A stretch of 11,107 nt of DNA, from the NCBI GenBank assembly GCA_943913325.1, contig CALTXP010000048.1, positions 1 through 11,107 on the forward strand, written 5' to 3'. This stretch comes from an uncultured Anaerococcus sp. (GTDB lineage: Bacteria; Bacillota; Clostridia; Tissierellales; Peptoniphilaceae). Shown piece after piece: positions 6,423 to 11,107 of the stretch (its first letter is position 1; every line of letters starts with the position of its first letter). A program made the translations under genes and the position numbers. The notes under the pieces were generated by a model. It searched no databases and was not told the origin of the DNA. It worked only from the letters and a program-made list of their open reading frames with translations.

Positions 6423-7656
6423 TGCTATCACCTTGATTTCCCATAGCTAGTTTAGAATCGTCTTTTAAATTATGAGATGCTTCTTGCATTAACTTTTCTA
6501 AATCATCACTCTCATTGGAAGTTTCTTCTTGCTTATCTGATGAATCCTCCCACAAGTTTGTATAAATCGTATCTACTATAGTAGCTCTAGTTATAAGTCC
6601 TATTAATCTATTCTCATCATCTACAACTGGTAAGTTTTTAACATCTAGGTTATATATCTCACTTATAGCATTCATTATACGAGTATCGCTAGTGATAGTG
6701 TCTACTGCTTTAATAACTTCCTCTAGATCTTTAACATTTTTACCGTATTTTAAAATATCAAACATACCAACTTGCCCTAAGAGTTTATTATCTTTATCTA
6801 CTACAAACACTGTATCTACTCTTTTTTGTCTCATTAAAAGTAAAGCATCATAAGTATTTTTTTCTAACCTTAGAGATATAGGATTTTTCAACATTATCTT
6901 ATCCACAGTCTCATAAGAAGTCTTAGCTTCATTTAACTTTTGTTCACCCAAAAGGTCTTTAACATAATCGCTAGCTGGATTTTTTAAAATATTTTCTGGC
7001 GTATCAAATTGTATAAGCTTACCCTTATCCATAATGACAATTCTATCTGCTAAGGTTAAAGCTTCATCCATATCATGAGAAACAAATACTATAGTTTTGC
7101 CCATTTCTTTTTGAAGTCTCTTTACAATATTTTGTAGGGAATCACGAGTTATAGGATCGAGAGCACCAAAGGGTTCATCCATTAGGATAATATCTTGGTC
7201 AGCTGCTAAAGCCCTGATAACTCCTATTCTTTGTTGTTGTCCTCCAGATAGTTCTTGAGGATATTTATCAAGATATGATATAGGTAAGTCAACCTTCTCT
7301 ATCAAATTTTCTGCTATAGGTCTAAGCTTATCCTCATCCCATTCTAAAAGTCTTGGAACCAAAACTATATTATCAAAAACTGTCATATGAGGAAATAGAC
7401 CAATTTGTTGGATAACATAACCAATTTTTCTTCTCAAATCTACAGGATTATAGTCCTTTACATTGGATCCATCAATTAATATTTCTCCCTCGCTTACTTC
7501 ATTCATGCGATTTATCATTCTCATACATGTAGTCTTTCCCGAACCACTAGTTCCAATAAAGCATATAAACTCACCATCATTAAATTTTAAATTTATATCC
7601 TTGACTGCAACTTGATTACCTGGATAGACTTTGCTAACATTTTTAAATTCTATCAA
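6415..7656 (-). CDS. opuCA: Osmoprotectant ABC transporter ATPase with CBS pair (OpuCA-type)
   Basis: This 413-residue cytoplasmic ATPase powers the osmolyte importer and is its likely osmotic sensor. The ABC domain (about 1-240) has Walker A GTSGSGKTT (35-43), a Q-loop in GYVIQQIGLFPHMT, the signature LSGGQQQR (136-143), Walker B IILMDEP (156-162) and switch H194. Two CBS domains follow (about 250-305 and 315-367); in OpuA-type proteins such pairs respond to ionic strength. Residues 370-413 form an acidic, low-complexity tail with no recognised domain. The start is TTG at 7656, set by AAAGGAG at 7671-7665 with 8-nt spacing. It is first in the operon and overlaps opuCB by 8 nt. Glycine-betaine ProV/OpuAA is the nearest alternative, but a separate binding protein and two permeases favour OpuC/OpuB. 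Confidence 0.95.
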   Translation of the reverse strand: MIEFKNVSKVYPGNQVAVKDINLKFNDGEFICFIGTSGSGKTTCMRMINRMNEVSEGEILIDGSNVKDYNPVDLRRKIGYVIQQIGLFPHMTVFDNIVLVPRLLEWDEDKLRPIAENLIEKVDLPISYLDKYPQELSGGQQQRIGVIRALAADQDIILMDEPFGALDPITRDSLQNIVKRLQKEMGKTIVFVSHDMDEALTLADRIVIMDKGKLIQFDTPENILKNPASDYVKDLLGEQKLNEAKTSYETVDKIMLKNPISLRLEKNTYDALLLMRQKRVDTVFVVDKDNKLLGQVGMFDILKYGKNVKDLEEVIKAVDTITSDTRIMNAISEIYNLDVKNLPVVDDENRLIGLITRATIVDTIYTNLWEDSSDKQEETSNESDDLEKLMQEASHNLKDDSKLAMGNQGDSND

Positions 7657-7705
7657 GTAACTTACTCCTTTCCTAATAATTATTTAGTTATATTAATACA
7701 AAAAC

Positions 7706-7720
7706 TAAACTATTAGTTTA
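7706..7720. promoter_or_regulatory. Inverted repeat TAAACT-ATT-AGTTTA upstream of opuCA
   Basis: Two perfect 6-bp arms are separated by 3 bp, about 50 bp upstream of the opuCA start. On the minus strand a TATAAA -10-like element sits right beside it (7726-7721), so a bound protein would cover the start of transcription. It could be the operator of an osmolyte-responsive repressor. No regulator gene is present in the window, so the role is inferred. Confidence 0.35.
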
Positions 7721-7794
7721 TTTATACCCGAAAAGACTGTATTTTATAACAAAGAGCTAGTTACGGAATGAATAAAACGTCTAAAAACAGCAGA

Positions 7795-7885
7795 AGAAGC
7801 TTAAAGGAAATTTTATCCTTATGAGCTTACATGATAAAATTGGATCACTAGCTATGGAAGATGAAATTTCCTAATAAAAGCTTCT
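7795..7885. repeat. 91-bp imperfect palindrome between folC and opuCA
   Basis: The left arm has AGAAGCTT (7795-7802) then GGAAATTTTATC (7806-7817). The right arm has GATGAAATTTCC (7860-7871) then AAGCTTCT (7878-7885). These pair as 8 bp plus 12 bp (one G-T), separated by a 3/6-nt internal loop. The 42-nt interior shows further partial pairing around TATGAGCT and AGCTATGG. Read on the minus strand, a T5 run lies about 8 nt beyond the arm, so it could weakly end folC transcription, but it is larger than usual terminators. A small non-autonomous mobile element or a structured leader for opuCA are alternatives. No target-site duplication is obvious. Confidence 0.6.
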
Positions 7886-7905
7886 AATTATATATTGCAA
7901 TAGTC

Positions 7906-9186
7906 TCATTGATCCTCAGATTGATAACTTATAATATCAGATATAAGATAGAATGATCCACACCATAATACTAAGTCGTTTCTATTACATATACTCTTTG
8001 AATATTCATAAGCTTTTTTATTATCCTCTATAGCAATAGCAGACTTAAACTTTTCTTTAGTGATCTTACTAAGTTCATCAAAGTCAAAGGCTCTAGGATT
8101 ATCAATACTTGTAACTACTAATTCATCTGCTATTTCACTTAGTCTTCTTATTATATATTCATAATCCTTATCACCTAGCACTGAAAATCCTATAATTAAT
8201 CTATCATATGAAAAATTTCTAATTGTATCTATTAAGGCATCTATAGCTTCTTTATTATGACTTCCATCTACTATAACTCTAGGATTACTACTAATTGTTG
8301 TAAGTCTGCCTATATTTTCTGTATTTTCTAGTGACTCTTTTATGATTTTTTCGTCAATGTTAAAATCTTTTTTAAAATGATCTAGGATAAGTAAGGCCAA
8401 ACATGCATTATATATTTGATGTTTTCCCAAAAGTTTTAATTTTACATTCTTATAATTTCTAAAATCAAATACATTAGCCTTATCATCAGCTTGTTTTATA
8501 TTAACTTCATCTTTATTAAAAGTAAATGAAGCACTATTAGTTTCGTCTACCTTCTTTGAAAATACTTGCATTGCAATCTGATTATTTGGATATATGAATA
8601 CAGGGCAATCTTTTTTTATAATTCCAGCCTTTTGATAGGCAATTTCCTCAATACTATTACCTAAGATATTCATATGATCCATAGAAATTGTAGTTATTAC
8701 TGAGGCTAATGGCTTTTTAATAATATTTGTACAATCTAATAGGCCACCAAGACCTGTTTCTATAATTGATACATCAACTTTCTGTTCATAAAAAAATATA
8801 TAAGCCATAGCTGTAAGAACTTCAAAATAGCTTAGATAATATCCTTTATTATCTAAGTTTTCAATAGGCTTCTTAATTTTCTTAACTAAGTCAATAAATT
8901 CATCATCACTTATATCACATCCATTTATAGCTATGGCTTCATTTATCCTCCTAATATAAGGAGAGGTAAAAGTAGCAGTTTTATTTTTACTAGCTAGAAC
9001 TTTAGCTATCATTTTTGTTGTTGATCCCTTACCATTAGTGCCTGCTATGTGTATAGTTCTTATCTTATCCTGAGGATTGTCAAATTCTTCTAAAAGTAGT
9101 CTTATCTTATCTAGAGTATGTACTCCCTTAGAAGTTCCTCTATTAAGAACAAAGTTAGTAGCTTCATCCATAGTAATATCGTTCAA
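7906..9186 (-). CDS. folC: Folylpolyglutamate synthase / dihydrofolate synthase (FolC)
   Basis: This 426-residue cytoplasmic ATP-dependent ligase adds glutamate to dihydropteroate and/or to folates. The P-loop IAGTNGKGST (47-56), SMDHMNILG (168-176), IAYQKAGIIK (182-191, with K186 the likely carbamylated lysine), GKHQIYNACLA (254-264) and VDGSHNKEAI (306-315) are family hallmarks. Two conserved loops differ: the usual TSPHL is TSPYI (74-78), and the usual GGRLDATN is GGLLDCTN (147-154), losing the arginine. The start is TTG 9186, set by AGGAGG at 9197-9192 with 5-nt spacing; ATG at codon 6 has no such site. It is read in the same direction as opuC but is separated from it by 249 bp with a palindrome. 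Whether it also has dihydrofolate synthase activity cannot be judged from sequence. Confidence 0.95.
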   Translation of the reverse strand: MNDITMDEATNFVLNRGTSKGVHTLDKIRLLLEEFDNPQDKIRTIHIAGTNGKGSTTKMIAKVLASKNKTATFTSPYIRRINEAIAINGCDISDDEFIDLVKKIKKPIENLDNKGYYLSYFEVLTAMAYIFFYEQKVDVSIIETGLGGLLDCTNIIKKPLASVITTISMDHMNILGNSIEEIAYQKAGIIKKDCPVFIYPNNQIAMQVFSKKVDETNSASFTFNKDEVNIKQADDKANVFDFRNYKNVKLKLLGKHQIYNACLALLILDHFKKDFNIDEKIIKESLENTENIGRLTTISSNPRVIVDGSHNKEAIDALIDTIRNFSYDRLIIGFSVLGDKDYEYIIRRLSEIADELVVTSIDNPRAFDFDELSKITKEKFKSAIAIEDNKKAYEYSKSICNRNDLVLWCGSFYLISDIISYQSEDQ

Positions 9187-9203
9187 AATAACCTCCTATT
9201 CAT
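9183..9203 (-). CDS. Possible six-codon leader ORF overlapping the folC start
   Basis: ATG at 9203 opens the frame MNRRLF and stops at TGA 9185-9183, which overlaps the folC TTG as TTGA. It has its own AGGAG at 9218-9214 (10-nt spacing). Its two consecutive AGG codons are themselves the folC ribosome binding site. If translated, it would couple to, or compete with, folC initiation. It may equally be a chance ATG in front of a strong ribosome binding site. Confidence 0.3.
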   Translation of the reverse strand: MNRRLF

Positions 9204-9226
9204 TTTTTATAATCTCCTTTTACTAG

Positions 9227-9255
9227 ATTATAAAATATAAAATTGCATTTGTTAT
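9227..9255 (-). promoter_or_regulatory. Candidate folC promoter, ATAACA / 17 bp / TATAAT
   Basis: On the minus strand a perfect TATAAT (9232-9227) lies 17 bp after ATAACA (9255-9250), which matches four of six consensus bases. Transcription would start near 9220, only a few bases before the AGGAG at 9218-9214, giving a very short leader. The strong -10 box is the main support. Confidence 0.4.
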
Positions 9256-9454
9256 TATTAGTTCTTATTGATACTTTTTAATACTAATCTTATATAAAAG
9301 TTTAATAGATAAAACATCTACTATTTCCCCTATTATCTTTTAATCAAACTTATTAGTAATTATAATTTTAAATTTTCATTAAAGCCTAATTTTTTTATAT
9401 TATCAAAGTATCTAAGTATCATCTATTCTCTAATTATAGCATAAATAGGCAAAC

Positions 9455-9474
9455 AAAAAGCCCCACATGGGGCT
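9455..9474 (-). terminator. Intrinsic terminator of the CAP-domain lipoprotein gene
   Basis: On the minus strand AGCCCC pairs with GGGGCT around a 4-nt loop (9474-9459), followed at once by five T residues (9459-9455). This is a textbook intrinsic terminator about 50 nt after the CAP gene stop. It separates that gene from folC. The rest of the 340-bp gap (9187-9526) is AT-rich and, besides the folC promoter and leader, shows nothing I can name. Confidence 0.9.
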
Positions 9475-9526
9475 AAACAAAAACATATATTTAAACTTTT
9501 TAAGGAACTAATTTATTAATTTATAA

Positions 9527-11038
9527 CTATTTAATTGAGATATAGTTAATTGTATATTCTACTGGATAGTTAACACCGTCTTTTGTAACTCCATCAACTT
9601 TTACTTGAAGCTTTGTTCCTGGTTGATAATTCATTCCGTATCCAAATGTTATAGCTTTCGCATTTCCTTTAAAGCTATGATCAATATTTAAGTCAGTACT
9701 TACTTGACCTGTTGCAAGATCTTTTACTTCTACTCTAGCATTTGTTAAATCGAAATTTTCACCAAACATTAATGAAAGTGATGATTCTTGTGAATGAAAT
9801 TCACTTATAGCTGTTTGTCCTGGATAAGCGTAAACTGTATTTGCGTTTTCTCCATCGTAATCATTATTATTTACAAACATTGCATTAAACTCTTCTGTTT
9901 GTCCAAATCCAACTGAACTTGATTGTGGGTTAAGAACCCATCTTCTATGTCCAACTTCTAATTGATTATCTCTACCAATATCATCTTGTAAATATTCTAC
10001 TACTGATTCTAGTACATTTAATTGGCTTGATAGATTTGAATTCTTAGCTCCATTAACACCATTAGTATAAATTTCTAAGTCAGATTCCATACCATTTGGT
10101 AATGCTGGGAAGTGGTCTATTTGTAAGTTAAGTCTATTTATCATTGTTGCAGCTTGTGCATATTTAGCTTGCTGATCTCCAATTGTAAGTTCTTTTATAC
10201 CTGAAGCATATCTTGCAGTATTTGCAATGTGTAAGGCATCAAGCTGTGCTACTTTTGAAAGTGCACCGATACTTAAGTTATTTAAATCAGCACTTGGATT
10301 AGCTGAATAAATATCTTCACTTTCTGGATTTATAAGACTTAATCCGTAAAAATCAGCTTTATTAGAAGCTTGTGATTGATAATCTTTCCAATATGATTTT
10401 ACTTCTTCTTCAGATGGGCTAGATACTGTAAGACCACCAGTAATATTATCAGGTTTGCTTGCCTTTACTTCTTTAGTATCTGTAGAAGATACTTCTTTTC
10501 CAACTGCTTTTGGAGTTGATGTTGCTTTTGCTGTTTCTGCTAGATTAGATACTTCCTCTTTTGAATCTTTTGTATCATATTCTACTTCATATTCATCATT
10601 AGATGCTAGTAATTCCTCAGCTTCAACATCATCTTCTATATATTCTAAATCCTCTTCATTTTCTTCAGCTACTTCATTAACATCATCAGAAATTTCTTCT
10701 TCAGGCTCTTCAATTTCTTCTTCGTCTTCTAAAGATTCGTCAATTTCTGGTGCTTTCTCTTTTTCTTCTTTAGCTTTTTCTTCTTCTTTTTTAAGTTCAC
10801 GAGTTTGAGGAATCAAATAACTTCTCTTATCTTCCTTTTTTGCTTCAATACTTTCAGCTTTTGGTTTTTTGACATTTGATACTTTAGATTCCTTAACTTC
10901 TTTAGGCTCACTAACTTCAGTTTCTACTTTAGCTTTAGCTACTTCTACGTTTTTGCTTTCAGCTGATTTTTCTGAACTACATCCTGTTGCTGTTAGTAGT
11001 GCTAATGCGATTGCTAATGTTTTGACTTGATTTTTCAT
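9527..11038 (-). CDS. CAP-domain (SCP-like) surface lipoprotein with charged linker
   Basis: The 503-residue product starts with a lipoprotein signal: MKNQVK, a hydrophobic stretch, then TATGC with C20 as the likely lipid-modified cysteine. Residues 21 to about 200 are a low-complexity linker, Lys/Glu/Ala-rich at first, strongly acidic at 95-165 and Thr/Ser/Lys-rich after that, probably spanning the cell wall. A CAP domain lies at about 260-390: LDALHIANTARYASG (266-280), H309 in QIDHFPALP and GHRRWVLNP (363-371), followed by VGFG. A C-terminal beta-rich part begins VYAYPGQTAISEF (402-414). CAP proteins of bacteria are extracellular and mostly of unknown function. The ATG follows AAAGGGGG (11052-11045, spacing 6). 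The gene ends at a strong terminator; its promoter is not clear in the 69 bp visible upstream. Confidence 0.92.
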   Translation of the reverse strand: MKNQVKTLAIALALLTATGCSSEKSAESKNVEVAKAKVETEVSEPKEVKESKVSNVKKPKAESIEAKKEDKRSYLIPQTRELKKEEEKAKEEKEKAPEIDESLEDEEEIEEPEEEISDDVNEVAEENEEDLEYIEDDVEAEELLASNDEYEVEYDTKDSKEEVSNLAETAKATSTPKAVGKEVSSTDTKEVKASKPDNITGGLTVSSPSEEEVKSYWKDYQSQASNKADFYGLSLINPESEDIYSANPSADLNNLSIGALSKVAQLDALHIANTARYASGIKELTIGDQQAKYAQAATMINRLNLQIDHFPALPNGMESDLEIYTNGVNGAKNSNLSSQLNVLESVVEYLQDDIGRDNQLEVGHRRWVLNPQSSSVGFGQTEEFNAMFVNNNDYDGENANTVYAYPGQTAISEFHSQESSLSLMFGENFDLTNARVEVKDLATGQVSTDLNIDHSFKGNAKAITFGYGMNYQPGTKLQVKVDGVTKDGVNYPVEYTINYISIK

Positions 11039-11107
11039 TTGTGTCCCCCTTTAACTTGTTTTTGTTTTTGTTCTTTTCTTATTTCTCATCTTTAATCTAA
11101 TTTAATT

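Noticed and set aside
6423..6431. GTG at 6431 as the opuCB start
   Set aside because: It forms part of the AAGGTG ribosome binding site of the better placed ATG at 6422.
7757..7865. Imperfect direct repeat CTAGTTACGGAATGAA / CTAGCTATGGAAGATGAA
   Set aside because: Short and imperfect, in AT-rich non-coding DNA; not enough to call a repeat family.
10455..10808. Plus-strand open frame of 117 codons rich in Ser
   Set aside because: It is the reverse of the KE-rich linker of the CAP gene; the Ser-rich composition comes from reading Glu/Asp/Lys codons backwards.

Overview
The window is AT-rich, with short intergenic gaps, strong AGGAG-type ribosome binding sites and frequent TTG starts. It carries an OpuC-type osmolyte transporter and a folate gene set, so it looks like a low-GC Gram-positive anaerobe. 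The style of the proteins (FolB-FolK fusion, HD protein inside a fol operon, CAP-domain lipoprotein with a long charged linker) suggests a Peptoniphilaceae/Tissierellia member such as Anaerococcus or Peptoniphilus. That assignment is inference from protein character, not a database match.

Layout. Positions 1-555 hold the decayed remains of a thiamine-phosphate synthase gene (thiE), broken by deletions and frame changes. After a non-coding stretch with a good sigma-A-like promoter and a weak hairpin comes a plus-strand folate operon: folE (912-1466), a small HD-domain phosphohydrolase with a cysteine cluster (1472-1948), and a fused folB-folK (1957-2787). folP (dihydropteroate synthase) faces it on the minus strand (2784-3732), its stop overlapping that of folBK. 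It is interrupted by a single-base frameshift in a C3A5 tract. A 57-residue membrane protein (3917-4090, plus strand) follows and ends at a hairpin that looks like a shared, bidirectional terminator.

Positions 4188-7656 on the minus strand are a compact four-gene osmoprotectant ABC transporter operon, transcribed opuCA (ATPase with CBS pair), opuCB (permease), opuCC (binding lipoprotein), opuCD (permease), with every junction overlapping. The 249 bp upstream contains a 15-bp inverted repeat near the likely promoter and a 91-bp imperfect palindrome. Next on the minus strand is folC (7906-9186), starting at TTG directly behind a possible six-codon leader ORF. After a clear intrinsic terminator (9455-9474), the window closes with a minus-strand gene for a 503-residue CAP-domain lipoprotein (9527-11038).

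How the genes fit together. FolE makes dihydroneopterin triphosphate from GTP. FolB and FolK convert dihydroneopterin to hydroxymethyl-dihydropterin diphosphate. FolP condenses that with p-aminobenzoate, and FolC adds glutamate. The only step without a recognised enzyme here is removal of the triphosphate from the FolE product, and the HD protein between folE and folBK is the obvious candidate. The OpuC operon is a separate osmotic-stress module inserted between folP and folC. I see no mobile element, CRISPR array, tRNA or rRNA gene.
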